A stretch of DNA of 64,000 nucleotides from CAVUAT01 sp963848045 (GTDB taxonomy: Bacteria; Actinomycetota; Thermoleophilia; Solirubrobacterales; 70-9), in NCBI GenBank assembly GCA_963848045.1, contig CAWKCC010000004.1:372001-436000 (forward strand). The letters run 5' to 3'. This document shows positions 1 to 8,520 of this stretch, one piece after another. Position 1 is the first letter of the stretch. The number at the start of each line of letters is the position of its first letter. The notes below the pieces were generated by a model. The model was not told the DNA's origin and ran no database searches. It worked only from the letters and a program-made list of their open reading frames with translations. The position numbers were made by a program, and so were the translations under genes.

Positions 1-1598
1 CCGTCTGTGCCGCTGCTGGCGCCCGTGGCACTGCTGCCGTCTGCGTCCGTGGCGCCGCCGCCCCCGCCGCCCGTGCCGACGCCCTTGCCGCCCCCGCCGC
101 CCGTGCCGACGCCCTTGCCGCCCCCGCCGCCCGTGCCGACGCCCTTGCCGCCCCCGCCGCCCGTGCCGACGCCCTTGCCGCCCCCGCCGCCCGTGCCGAC
201 GCCCTTGCCGCCCCCGCCGCCCCTGCCGACGCCCTTGCCGCCCCCGCCGCCCCTGCCGACGCCCTTGCCGTTGCCGCCACCGTTGCCGTTGCCCGGCGAG
301 GCGGGGTTCCCCCCACCCGCGCCCGAGGGCGGTGCGCCGCCAGCGGGGCCCGAGCCGGGTCCGCCGGGGGTCACGCCGCCGGCACCATGGCGGCCGGGCT
401 TCCGCGAACCCTCCGGTCCATCGCCCTTCTTGGCCCCGGTGGGCGGACCGGCGTCGGCCGGCGACGATGCTGCTGCCGGCGTCTCTGCGTCCCTGCTGGC
501 CACCGCGGTGGCGGCCTTCGACTGCTGATCGAGGGCGGGAGTGGAGACCGCGGCTGCGCTGCCGATGCCCGCCACGGCCGCCGTCGCGGCCATCACCTTC
601 GCCGCCAGGGCGCCGCCACTGGCGCCGGCCTGGCCGAAGAGCGCCTGATAGGCCCGCTGCGGGAGGCTGATGAGCAGGGCCCAGAGGGCGAGCGGGCGGA
701 AGCCCGAGTAATGGGCGCTGAAGGCGCGGACGGCATCGGGATCGAGCTGCTTGCCCGACTCCTTCTCCAGGATCGAGAGCGCCTTCTTGTGCGGCTTGGC
801 CGAGCGGTAGGCGCGCGACGAGGTGAGCGCGTCGAAGGTGTCGGCCACGGCGATGATTCGCGAACCGAGCGGGATCTTGTCGCCGGAGATGCGGGCGGGG
901 TAGCCGTTGCCGTCGAGGCGCTCGTGATGGTGGGCGACGATGATGGCCAGCTCCTCGTCGAGGTGCTTGTGGACCATCTTCGCGCCGAGCAGCGAGTGCC
1001 GCTTGATCAGCCCGTATTCGTCGTCGGTCAGCTTCCCCGACTTGTTGATGACCTCGAGCGGGATCTCCAGCTTGCCCACGTCGTGGACGGCGGCGGCCGC
1101 GCGGATCTTCGCCACCTCATCGGCGGGCAGCCCCATCGTCTCGGCGGTCATCGCGGCGTGCCGGGCAACGCGGCGGGAGTGGCCGAGCGTGTACGGATCT
1201 CTCGCCTCCAGCGCTGCGGCCAGTTGCTCGAGCAGCTTCGCCCTCTTGTCGGGATCCAGTCTGGCGCCGCCGCGCTGGCCCTCGCCGGCCAGCCCGAGCA
1301 GCCTGGTGGCGCTGGCGACGCGGCGCTCGGTCAGCCAGCGCCGCACGAAGCCCCAGACCATCAGCTCGCTGAACAGGAGGTCGCCCGAGCCGGGGCGCTC
1401 CTCCCAGTACCTGCGGCCCGCCCAGCCGAGCGCGAGCGAGGCGCCGACGCCGGCGGCGATCACCAGTACCCCGGAGTTGATCACTCCCAGAGCCCTCAGG
1501 ACGCAGACGATCAGGATGGGGACGACCATGACCAGGGTCGTGGCGAACACGACCTGCGGCAGGTAACGCCAGAGCCTGAATGTGCCTTTTCTTCCCAC
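1..1598 (-). CDS. HD-GYP domain membrane protein (cyclic-di-GMP phosphodiesterase type), C-terminus cut by window edge
   Basis: The frame is open from a GTG at 1598 to the window edge without a stop, so the C-terminus is missing. Two hydrophobic segments (about residues 15-35 and 40-60) precede an HD-GYP domain at about 125-300. Visible motifs are HDVGK (172-176), HHHERLDGNGYP (about 223-234) and ADTFDALTSSRAYR (about 252-265), the pattern of active c-di-GMP phosphodiesterases of this family. A further hydrophobic stretch follows, then an Ala/Pro/Gly linker and a glycine-rich tail built of decapeptide repeats (61-270). GAGAGGGG lies about 11 nt before the GTG. Enzyme activity is inferred from motifs; the role of the tail is unknown. 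A proline-rich reading on the opposite strand is a shadow of this gene. Confidence 0.85.
   Translation of the reverse strand, partial: MGRKGTFRLWRYLPQVVFATTLVMVVPILIVCVLRALGVINSGVLVIAAGVGASLALGWAGRRYWEERPGSGDLLFSELMVWGFVRRWLTERRVASATRLLGLAGEGQRGGARLDPDKRAKLLEQLAAALEARDPYTLGHSRRVARHAAMTAETMGLPADEVAKIRAAAAVHDVGKLEIPLEVINKSGKLTDDEYGLIKRHSLLGAKMVHKHLDEELAIIVAHHHERLDGNGYPARISGDKIPLGSRIIAVADTFDALTSSRAYRSAKPHKKALSILEKESGKQLDPDAVRAFSAHYSGFRPLALWALLISLPQRAYQALFGQAGASGGALAAKVMAATAAVAGIGSAAAVSTPALDQQSKAATAVASRDAETPAAASSPADAGPPTGAKKGDGPEGSRKPGRHGAGGVTPGGPGSGPAGGAPPSGAGGGNPASPGNGNGGGNGKGVGRGGGGGKGVGRGGGGGKGVGTGGGGGKGVGTGGGGGKGVGTGGGGGKGVGTGGGGGKGVGTGGGGGGATDADGSSATGASSGTD
61..270 (-). repeat. Seven tandem 30-bp repeats encoding Gly-rich decapeptides
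   Basis: Seven near-identical 30-bp units lie head to tail inside the HD-GYP gene. Read on the minus strand in the gene's frame, each encodes GKGVG(T/R)GGGG: five units carry Thr and two (211-270) carry Arg. The near absence of silent differences points to recent slippage or unequal crossover, so copy number is likely to vary between strains. Confidence 0.9.
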
Positions 1599-1860
1599 TT
1601 TGCGTGCTGGCCCCTCTCGATAGGCGACCCCTGACCGCCCGGGCGATCAGCTCCGGTCCGAGGATCGGCAACCATGTAGAGGATCGCGCCGCGCGAGCGT
1701 TTTCTCCACACCGCGGCCTCCGCACATCCGTCCAGCAGGCGGGATGCCGTAGTCAGTAGTGGGTAGATACGGACGAATGTTCGACGGCCGATCGCCGGCC
1801 CGGGACCCCGCCCCAAGGCGGCGAGCACGGTCGCAGCGACGAGCGCTCTCCTCTTGCCGA

Positions 1861-2796
1861 TCAGCTTTCGCGTGCGGGTCGTGCCGGCGCGTCGCTCTTG
1901 CCGCCCTCTATCTGCAGCAGCTCTCCCTCGTGGCTGTGCTCGACCTGGAGGGTGGTGTGGACGATTCCGAACTCCCGCTCCAGCATCTCGTCCAGCTCCC
2001 GGCGCCTGCCATGGCAGTCCTCCCCATCGGGAACGAGGACGTGCGCCGAGAGCGCGGGGAACCCGGAGGTGATCGTCCAGATGTGCAGGTCGTGCACCTC
2101 GCGCACCCCCTCGGCGGTGGCCATCGCCCTCCCCACCGCCTGCGGGTCCATCCCCTTCGGCGCCGCCTCCAGCAGAATCCGCACCGAGTCGCGGATCACC
2201 CCCCATGAGCTCGCGAGGACGACCAGGCCGACCAGCACGCTGACCAAAGGATCGGCGTAGAGCCAGCCTGTGGTGAGGATGATCAGCGCAGCGACGATCA
2301 CCCCGATCGACCCGAGCAGGTCGGCGAGCACATGGCGAAGGGCGGCCTCGACGTTGAGGCTCTCGCCCTCCGAGCGCCACAGGATCGCCGCAGCGGCGAC
2401 GTTGACGAGCAGGCCGATCGTGGCGACCACGAGCATCCAGCCGCCGAGCACCTCCGGGGGATCGGAGAGGCGCCTGTAGGCCTCGAAGAAGATCCAGATC
2501 GAGATCGCGACGAGCGTGATGCCGTTGATGAACGCCGCCAGCACCTCGGCTCGCTGGTAGCCGAAGGTCCTGACGCCCTTGGCGGGGCGCGAGGCCAGCC
2601 AGGAGGCCCCCAGGGCGAGTCCCAGCGAGAGGTCGTCGGAGAGCATGTGGGCCGCGTCGGCCAGCAGGGCGAGGCTGCCGGTGAGGATGCCGCCGATCAC
2701 CTCGGCGATCGTGAAGGTGGTCGTCAGCGCCAGCGTCAGGGCCAGAGCCCGGCGGTTCTGGGTGCGCTGCGCCTCTTGGTCGTGGGCGCCGCTCAT
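1861..2796 (-). CDS. Cation diffusion facilitator (CDF) metal efflux protein
   Basis: A protein of about 311 residues with six hydrophobic segments and the CDF signature: HMLSD in TM2 and HVLADLLGS in TM5 supply the His/Asp metal site. A cytoplasmic C-terminal domain follows, with HDLHIWTITSG typical of CzcD/ZitB-type exporters. Family members export Zn, Co or Cd by proton antiport at the inner membrane. The start was set at ATG 2796 because the 22 codons upstream are Arg/Gly-rich and unlike the family; a longer start at 2862 is possible. No regulator is adjacent, and the metal cannot be named from sequence alone. Confidence 0.9.
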   Translation of the reverse strand: MSGAHDQEAQRTQNRRALALTLALTTTFTIAEVIGGILTGSLALLADAAHMLSDDLSLGLALGASWLASRPAKGVRTFGYQRAEVLAAFINGITLVAISIWIFFEAYRRLSDPPEVLGGWMLVVATIGLLVNVAAAAILWRSEGESLNVEAALRHVLADLLGSIGVIVAALIILTTGWLYADPLVSVLVGLVVLASSWGVIRDSVRILLEAAPKGMDPQAVGRAMATAEGVREVHDLHIWTITSGFPALSAHVLVPDGEDCHGRRRELDEMLEREFGIVHTTLQVEHSHEGELLQIEGGKSDAPARPARES

Positions 2797-2920
2797 CAGA
2801 GCACCGGGGCGGCGAGCCTTCGCTTCCCGGGCCACGAGAGCATCGCCCCCACCCGATCGCACCGATCACTCCAGGCCTCCAGGGGCCGCGGGGGCGGGCG
2901 GCGACCGCTGCGCCCACTCA

Positions 2921-4225
2921 TCACCCCTTCCCGTCCTCGTAGGCCCGGTGGACGATCAACCTCCTGGTCTGCTCGGCCCAATCCCAGTCCGAGTCGATAA
3001 GCGGCAGGCCATCGCTCCCCTCGACCTCTGCCTCGGGGATCTCGGGTGGGTCGGGCAACTCGATGCCCTCGATCTCCTCGACGCGGAGCGCCTTGTCGAG
3101 CGCCGTTGCCCTATCGCGGATCTCCACGAGCTGCTGCTCCGCATCGGCGCGGATCTGCTCCAGGTCCTCCTCGCCGATCTGCTCGACCAGCACCGCGTTC
3201 ACCTTCCGCTCCCACTCACGCCGGGCTGAGCTGACCCGATCATCCAGACCGGGGTCGTAGAAAGGCCCCGTGGCCTCGAGCACGATCTCCCGCAGCAGCT
3301 CAGGATTCAGGGTCGCGAGCGCGTCGATCTCGGTCTGGCGCACCCCCATCGCCTCCTGCCACCTGTCGGCGCGGGGCTCGGTCTTCTTCAGCGGGGTGGA
3401 CGGCAGGCCGTACTCGCGCACCTGATCGGGCGTGAGCGCGACCGGCCACACCTCGAACTCCAGTCCCGGGAAGTCAAGCGCCCGCAGCGCCTGGAGTTTG
3501 CGGGCCACCGAGACCGCCATCTGCCACCCGGCAGGATCGCAATCGGACAGGTAGAAGACGATCATCCGCCTGCCGTCCCTGGCGCCGACCTTCGCCATCT
3601 GGTGGATCATCGTGTCCGAGGCCTCGCCGGTCGGCAGGTAGAGATCGGCCTTGCGGGCCTCGGCGATCGGGGCGAGCACCTCCTCGAGTGAGGTCTTCTC
3701 ACCGAACAGGACCAGCTTGTAGGGCTGGACGGCTCGAAAGTCGTCCAGCTCGGCTCGGGGCTTGAGCTCCTCGGGGACTCTGATCTCCACCCCGCCGACC
3801 GAGACGTAGGACGAGGGCTCAGGGTGCTTGAAGGCGCGCACGACCGGTGGGCTGTTCCGCTCGTCGGTGATCTTCTCGAAGGGTATGTAGCCGAGCCAGC
3901 GGGCCGCCTTGCCCGCCTTCGACTGCAGCCAGATCCAGTCGGCCTCGGTGTTCGTGTAGGTCTCGCCGTTCGGCTTCGTCTCACCGATCAGCATGTAGTG
4001 CAGACCGCGCAGGTGGATGTGGCGATCACCGAGCTTCTCGGAGTGCCCGGCCAGCCATTCGCCGTCGCGGTGCCCCGCCGGGGTGTCAACCCGGAAGGGA
4101 TCGTGCCGGGTGGTTAGGACAGTGAGGTCCCCCAGCCTCAGGCCGTCCGACTCGATCGCCTCTTCAAGGACCGCGCGCAGACCCGTGGACTGCCGCTGGT
4201 CGTCTTTATGGCGCTGAGGGCACAT
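2921..4225 (-). CDS. Spo11/TopoVI-A-like protein with TOPRIM domain, function unknown
   Basis: A 434-residue soluble protein. Residues 171-240 resemble the TOPRIM fold of the Spo11/topoisomerase VI A family: LFGEKTSLEEV supplies the acidic residue (E176) and SDCDPAG supplies the DxD pair (D228, D230). The region before it (about 65-125, HLRGLHYMLIG then LGYIPFEKI) resembles the winged-helix segment that precedes TOPRIM in bacterial members annotated only as hypothetical. The tail (330-434) is acidic and probably helical. No TopoVI-B ATPase is next to it, so a full topoisomerase is unlikely; a Mg-dependent nuclease or DNA-binding role is inference. Its neighbours, a CDF pump and a secreted protein, give no functional hint. 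Confidence 0.6.
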   Translation of the reverse strand: MCPQRHKDDQRQSTGLRAVLEEAIESDGLRLGDLTVLTTRHDPFRVDTPAGHRDGEWLAGHSEKLGDRHIHLRGLHYMLIGETKPNGETYTNTEADWIWLQSKAGKAARWLGYIPFEKITDERNSPPVVRAFKHPEPSSYVSVGGVEIRVPEELKPRAELDDFRAVQPYKLVLFGEKTSLEEVLAPIAEARKADLYLPTGEASDTMIHQMAKVGARDGRRMIVFYLSDCDPAGWQMAVSVARKLQALRALDFPGLEFEVWPVALTPDQVREYGLPSTPLKKTEPRADRWQEAMGVRQTEIDALATLNPELLREIVLEATGPFYDPGLDDRVSSARREWERKVNAVLVEQIGEEDLEQIRADAEQQLVEIRDRATALDKALRVEEIEGIELPDPPEIPEAEVEGSDGLPLIDSDWDWAEQTRRLIVHRAYEDGKG

Positions 4226-4442
4226 CGGGCATCTCCATCGGGAGTTTTACTCTTCGACGCCTCGCCGCTCCGTCCTCGCTCAGCACCGGTTACTGGCCGT
4301 GGGCTCCGGCCATCCCGGCGCGGCGACCGACGGCCCGGCCTCTCCTTGCGGCCCTCCTCACCGGTTGTTAGAGTCGTCCCCAGCCGGGCGGACCCGGCCA
4401 GGGCCGGGCGGGACTTGGGGCTGATCGGTGGGAGGCATGAGA

Positions 4443-5099
4443 ATGGGCATGAAGCGAACTCAGCGGAAGCGGTCTCGGCTCGCGTTGTCGGGCCGGCTGG
4501 CGCTGGCGCTCTGCCTCACGCTCGGCCTCGGCGCCGGCGTGGCCGAGGCGAAAAAGAAGAAGAAGCAGAAGGTCGGTGGCAAGGCGGTGATCACGAAGAC
4601 CCTCAACGCCGCGATTCCGGATGCGACGGGTCCCCCGCTCAACGGCGGGGTGCTCAACTCGACGATCAAGCTCGGGGGCAAGCGGTTCAAGAAGACCAGG
4701 ATCCGCGACGTCAACGTCACCTTGCAGACGACAGGCGCCTCCGGGACGGATCCGGCCGGCGATCTGATCGCGAGCCTGAGGGCGCCGAATGGGGCGACGA
4801 CCTACCTGTTCTTCGGGCTCTCCGGCTTCTCGATCGGGCCGCTGAGCATCGACGACGAGTCCTCGATGCTGCTCGGCGGCGGGCCGCCGCCGGTCCCCTT
4901 CCCCTTCCTGGCCGAGCCCTATGCGGGCACGGCCCAGCCGCAGGGCGCCGGGCTGGGGAACTCCTGCCTGTGCGTGATGGACAACGGCAAGGCGACCGGC
5001 AAATGGGTGCTGACCGTGCTCGACTTCAGCACCGGGCAGACGAGCGTGCTCAACTCGTGGAAGCTCGTCGTTCAGGCCGGCAAGAAGTACAAGACCTGA
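4443..5099 (+). CDS. Secreted protein with proprotein-convertase P-like C-terminal domain
   Basis: The N-terminus is a basic stretch (KRTQRKRSR) followed by a hydrophobic core ending in GVAEA, a classical signal peptide, and then a lysine run (KKKKK) in the mature start. The C-terminal half ends with NGKATGKWVLTVLDFSTG then LNSWKLVV. This matches the jelly-roll P/Homo-B domain found attached to secreted proteases and as stand-alone exported domains. No catalytic protease domain is present. The start at ATG 4443 is chosen because GGAGG at 4431-4435 sits 7 nt before it; GTG 4428, ATG 4437 and ATG 4449 are in frame. Role is likely cell-surface; substrate or partner unknown. Confidence 0.7.
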   Translation: MGMKRTQRKRSRLALSGRLALALCLTLGLGAGVAEAKKKKKQKVGGKAVITKTLNAAIPDATGPPLNGGVLNSTIKLGGKRFKKTRIRDVNVTLQTTGASGTDPAGDLIASLRAPNGATTYLFFGLSGFSIGPLSIDDESSMLLGGGPPPVPFPFLAEPYAGTAQPQGAGLGNSCLCVMDNGKATGKWVLTVLDFSTGQTSVLNSWKLVVQAGKKYKT

Positions 5100-5104
5100 G
5101 CGCA

Positions 5105-5131
5105 CGCGGCTCGCCGGGCCGGCGAGCCGCG
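5105..5131 (+). terminator. Strong GC hairpin after the secreted-protein gene
   Basis: A perfect 12-bp stem (CGCGGCTCGCCG / CGGCGAGCCGCG) with a 3-nt loop begins six bases after the stop codon. It is terminator-like in position but lacks a T-tract, so it could instead act as an mRNA 3' stabiliser. Confidence 0.5.
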
Positions 5132-5195
5132 CGATCGGTCCCAGAGGGACCGCCCGGGCCTCAGCGCGCGCAGGCTGCGACCGGGGCTCCTGGGG

Positions 5196-5468
5196 CTAGG
5201 CGTCGTACTGGCCGCCGAGCTCGGCCGACACCGGCTTGCCCTTGTGTCCGGCCTCTTGAAGGATCGGCGGGACCTCGGGGTCGGAGACGAAGTTCTGCCA
5301 GCCTTCTGCGTCCCAATCGAACAGCACCCAGACCCGGTCCTCCTCACTGGGATCGCGAAAGACGGTTGCGCCCTTGGACCCGTGCTGCTTTCGCTTCTCA
5401 GCGCCCTTGGTTGAGAAGATCTTCAAGAACTGGTCGTAATCCTCGACCTGCGTCGTTGCCAGAATCAA
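5196..5468 (-). CDS. Small dimeric alpha/beta-barrel-like protein (90 aa), function unknown
   Basis: A 90-residue protein starting at TTG 5468. The start is supported by a strong Shine-Dalgarno, GGAGGAGAG, just upstream. The pattern MILATTQVEDYDQFLKIF then VWVLFDWDAEGWQNFVSDPEV resembles ferredoxin-like dimeric alpha/beta barrels (ABM/EthD/cyclase-like small proteins), which bind small ligands or act as oxygenases or cyclases. No catalytic residue can be assigned. It stands alone between a secreted protein and a PaaK-like ligase. Confidence 0.65.
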   Translation of the reverse strand: MILATTQVEDYDQFLKIFSTKGAEKRKQHGSKGATVFRDPSEEDRVWVLFDWDAEGWQNFVSDPEVPPILQEAGHKGKPVSAELGGQYDA

Positions 5469-5554
5469 CTCTCTCCTCCTCGGTGGGAAGTGTCGTCGCG
5501 TTCCCGCGACATGGCCTTTCCACTCTATGCCTAAGGCATGCCCGCATCGGCCAC

Positions 5555-6970
5555 CTAGCTCCCGAGACCGTCGAAGCGCTGGACGGCGCTTGCCGGCTCG
5601 GCACGGCCGAGAGCCGAGATCGGGATCACCGGCTGCGCCTTGCCCGCTGCGGTCCGGGGAAGCGAGTCGACGAACGACACGGCCAGCGTGGTTCCCGCGC
5701 CGAAGATCGACTCGAACCCACGTGAGAGGCGCTCGGCGGTCGCCGTGCGGTCAGCCTCCGGGGAGGTGACCAGGGCGGCACGGAAGCTGCCCCTGCGCTC
5801 CTGGACCACCTGAAAGCGCAGCACCTCCAACTCGTTCTGGAAGAGGATGCGCACCGCGTTCGAGTGGATGTGCTGCCCGCGTGAATCCTGCAGCAACTCG
5901 TCGCGGCGCCCCTGAACCAGAGTGAGCAGAGGCAGCGTTCGCCCACATGAACAGCGGCCCGGGAGCCGGGCCGCGATGTCGCTCAGCCGGTAGTTGAGGA
6001 GGACTGTTCCGCGCGCCTGCAGGTTCGAGACGACGACCTCCCCGCTCTCTCCCACGGGCAGCTCCTCTCCCTCGGCGGAGACGATCCGGATCGGGAACAG
6101 GTCCACGTTCAAGTGGTGGCCGCTGTGACCCTCGCACTCAAAGCCGATCTGGAAGGCCTCGCTCGCCGTATAGGTGCTGAGCGGCTCCACGCCGAAGCGG
6201 TCGCGGATCATCGTCCGCGCCGACTCGGTCATGCCGTCCCCCGCATAGACGGCGACCCGGGGAAGGTGGATCCGCCGTCCCGTTCGCAGCAGGTGGGCGA
6301 AGAGGGTCTCGTGAAAGGAGCCGAAGCTCGAGATCACCTCGGGCCTGAACTCGTCCAGTTGTGGGATCAGCTCCTCGAGCGAGGCCGTGAAGTGGTAGTC
6401 GCGCCTATTGATGCGCAGCGACGCCGGCACCAGGCTGAGGCCCCTGAACGCCGCCGAGACGTGTCTCCCGCCGGCGTAGCTCCCCGGGATGTCGGCCACC
6501 CTGGCCTCGCGGTAGCGCCGCCGCCCAGCGAGGCGGGATATGACCGCGCGGCGCCGCTCGCTGTAGACGGCCTGCTCGAACAGCGAGAACGGGTGATAGA
6601 GGAGACTGAGCGGGTCGCCCGTGCTCCCGCCACTTCGAAGCTCGACATAGGACTCGCGTGGCTCGGCCCGCGAGAGGAAGAACTCGGGATCTCGCTGCAC
6701 CTGCTCGCGATCGATCAGCGGCAGCGCCGCCAGGTCGGCCTCGGTGCGGATCTCCCCCGGCCCCAGCCCGAGCCGGCGCATCGTCTCTCGGTAGAAGGGC
6801 ACGTGCTCATAGGCGTGGGCCACGGTGGCTCGCAGGCGCCGGCTCTGAGCGCGCTCGATCGCGGCCGGCTGGGCGAAGGGGAAGCGAGCTTCGAAGGGTG
6901 CCCTGCGCGCGACGTGGGCGCTCCAGGCGAAGCGGGTCGCGAGGCTGCGCTTTCCTCCCTTCGGTGGCAC
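5555..6970 (-). CDS. PaaK/CapK-like adenylate-forming ligase, paralogue 1
   Basis: A 471-residue member of the phenylacetate-CoA ligase (PaaK/CapK) branch of adenylate-forming enzymes. The N-terminus (HAYEHVPFYRETMRRLGL) is the family's first helix pair. LRSGGSTGDP (about 110-120) is the phosphate-binding loop, TASE the A5-like motif, and NYRLSDIA the ATP/ribose-binding Asp motif. The C-terminal lid carries LPRTAAGKAQPV, whose Lys is the likely catalytic lysine. The expected chemistry is activation of a carboxylic acid as acyl-AMP. A paralogue lies at 8444-9886 with a methyltransferase and GNAT gene between, suggesting a small tailoring or polysaccharide-modification locus. The acid substrate is unknown. 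Confidence 0.8.
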   Translation of the reverse strand: MPPKGGKRSLATRFAWSAHVARRAPFEARFPFAQPAAIERAQSRRLRATVAHAYEHVPFYRETMRRLGLGPGEIRTEADLAALPLIDREQVQRDPEFFLSRAEPRESYVELRSGGSTGDPLSLLYHPFSLFEQAVYSERRRAVISRLAGRRRYREARVADIPGSYAGGRHVSAAFRGLSLVPASLRINRRDYHFTASLEELIPQLDEFRPEVISSFGSFHETLFAHLLRTGRRIHLPRVAVYAGDGMTESARTMIRDRFGVEPLSTYTASEAFQIGFECEGHSGHHLNVDLFPIRIVSAEGEELPVGESGEVVVSNLQARGTVLLNYRLSDIAARLPGRCSCGRTLPLLTLVQGRRDELLQDSRGQHIHSNAVRILFQNELEVLRFQVVQERRGSFRAALVTSPEADRTATAERLSRGFESIFGAGTTLAVSFVDSLPRTAAGKAQPVIPISALGRAEPASAVQRFDGLGS

Positions 6971-7026
6971 GGTCCCAAAGATAGGGGCGGGTGGGCGTCG
7001 CGGAGGGCCGGCGCTAGGGTGCTCGA

Positions 7027-7851
7027 ATGACGGTCATCAGCCAAGGCCCGAAGCGGTCTCTGGTGGTCGGTGGGAGTGCCGCAGCCGATGCCGCGAGCGC
7101 GGGCGCCGGGGTCTCGCTCTGGCGCCTGCACAGCGACGCCGTGAACGAGCGCCTGGTAGCCCGGTGGCTGCCCTCGGGCCTCGGCGCTGTCCTCAAGACC
7201 GACCTCTACGACGAGGCGGTCAGTCCCGGCCTCTACCCAGCGCTGCGGATGCGCGCCGAGCGTGTGGTCGGGATCGATCTCTCTTCATCGGTGGCGGCCG
7301 CGGCGGCCACCCGAGCTGAAGGGCTCGAAGCCTCCGTCGCCGACGTCCGGCGGCTGCCATTCGAGGCGGACAGCTTCGACGCCGTCGTCTCGAACTCAAC
7401 GCTCGATCACCTCAGCGGCCAGTCTCAGGCCGAGATCGCGATCGCCGAGATAGCGCGCGTCCTGCGCCCGGGCGGCCCTCTGATGATCACGCTCGACAAT
7501 CCCCTGAACCCGCTCGTCGCTCTTCGCAATCGCTTGCCCGCGAAGCTATCGCGACGGCTCCGGCAGGGATTCCGGTTCGAGCCGGGATGGACGTGCGGAC
7601 CGCGACGGCTGCGCGCCCTGCTCACCGCCGGTGGCCTCGACGTCCGCTCCCAGACCGCCATCATGCACGCGCCCAGGGCCCTTGTGGCCCGCGTAGGCCC
7701 GCGGTCCGCGCGCGCTGAGGAGCGCCTGATTCGCCGCCTGTTGGGTTTTGAGGCTCTGGAGGCGGCGCCGACCCGGTACCTGACGGGGCACTTCGTCGCG
7801 GCACTCGCAACCAAACCCGGGGACCGGGGCGTTCCCCGCGGCTCTCGCTGA
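7027..7851 (+). CDS. SAM-dependent class I methyltransferase
   Basis: A 274-residue Rossmann-fold methyltransferase. VVGIDLSSSVAAAAA corresponds to motif I and its acidic end, ASVADVRRLPFEADSFDAVVSNSTLDHL covers motifs II and III, and EIARVLRPGGPLMIT is motif IV/post-motif of the Methyltransf_11 family. The N-terminal segment may be a small substrate-binding extension. The GNAT gene starts 4 nt after the stop, so both are probably co-transcribed. Divergent to the first PaaK-like ligase. The substrate is unknown. Confidence 0.8.
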   Translation: MTVISQGPKRSLVVGGSAAADAASAGAGVSLWRLHSDAVNERLVARWLPSGLGAVLKTDLYDEAVSPGLYPALRMRAERVVGIDLSSSVAAAAATRAEGLEASVADVRRLPFEADSFDAVVSNSTLDHLSGQSQAEIAIAEIARVLRPGGPLMITLDNPLNPLVALRNRLPAKLSRRLRQGFRFEPGWTCGPRRLRALLTAGGLDVRSQTAIMHAPRALVARVGPRSARAEERLIRRLLGFEALEAAPTRYLTGHFVAALATKPGDRGVPRGSR

Positions 7852-7854
7852 ACG

Positions 7855-8520
7855 GTGAGCGAGCGCGCCACGTTGGTCAGCAGGGTGATGGGCAGCGCTC
7901 GCAGCGAGGGGCTGCGCGGGTTGTGGTGGCGCTCGCTGAGCGCCACCGCCTACAGGCGCCTGGTCGTCGCGGCTCGGGAGATCGATCAGGGACCACCGAC
8001 CTCGGATGCGGGCTTGAACCTCGAGCTCGAGCTGCTGACCCCCGACGGCGTGGGCGAGTACCTGCGGCTGCGCGATGACCAGCCGGCTGCCGAGATCGAG
8101 CGCCGGCTTCGCGCCGGCCAGCGCTGTGCGCTGGCTCGGCACGACGGGGTTGTGGTCTCCTCGCGCTGGTTCACCACCGGGACAGCCGAGATCGACTACC
8201 TCGACCTCGCCTTCGAGATGCCCGCGGGCGTCGCCTACGTCTACGACGTCCACACCTCGCCCGGCTCTCGCCGCCGAGGAATAAGCGGAGAGGCCCGCCG
8301 GGGGTACGAGGACGAGCTTCGCCGGCTCGGAACGCGGCGGCTCCTCGGCACCTTCATGCCCGAGAACACCGCCGGCCTCCGCCTTGTCGTCGGCGCCGGC
8401 TACCGGCCGGTGGGGACCGTCGGCTGCCTCCGGCTGCCGGGGGTCAGGATCCCGGTCCGGCGGCTTGCGCCCGGGTATCTGGGTACTTCGAGGCGCCTTG
8501 ATCGCGCCGACCGCCGGTGA
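7855..8520 (+). CDS. GNAT-family N-acetyltransferase-like protein
   Basis: A 221-residue protein whose C-terminal half shows the GNAT core: VAYVYDVHTSPGSRRRGISGEARRG, including the R/Q-x-x-G-x-G/A acetyl-CoA loop in the form RRRGISG, then LGTFMPENTAGLRLVVGAGYRPVGT. The first 70 residues resemble no domain I can name. It starts at GTG 7855, 4 nt after the methyltransferase stop, implying coupling. Its 3' end overlaps the end of the second PaaK-like ligase by 77 bp in convergent orientation. Acceptor unknown; with two ligases and a methyltransferase it may tailor an amino sugar or amino acid. Confidence 0.7.
   Translation: MSERATLVSRVMGSARSEGLRGLWWRSLSATAYRRLVVAAREIDQGPPTSDAGLNLELELLTPDGVGEYLRLRDDQPAAEIERRLRAGQRCALARHDGVVVSSRWFTTGTAEIDYLDLAFEMPAGVAYVYDVHTSPGSRRRGISGEARRGYEDELRRLGTRRLLGTFMPENTAGLRLVVGAGYRPVGTVGCLRLPGVRIPVRRLAPGYLGTSRRLDRADRR

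Noticed and set aside
7..528. Proline-rich protein on the plus strand made of PPPPPVPTPL repeats
   Set aside because: It is the mirror of the glycine-repeat tail of the HD-GYP gene, whose minus-strand frame continues into a clear catalytic domain.
1599..1606. ACGCAAAG just before the HD-GYP start, reminiscent of part of the c-di-GMP-I riboswitch
   Set aside because: The rest of the riboswitch core is missing and the motif touches the start codon, leaving no room for an aptamer.
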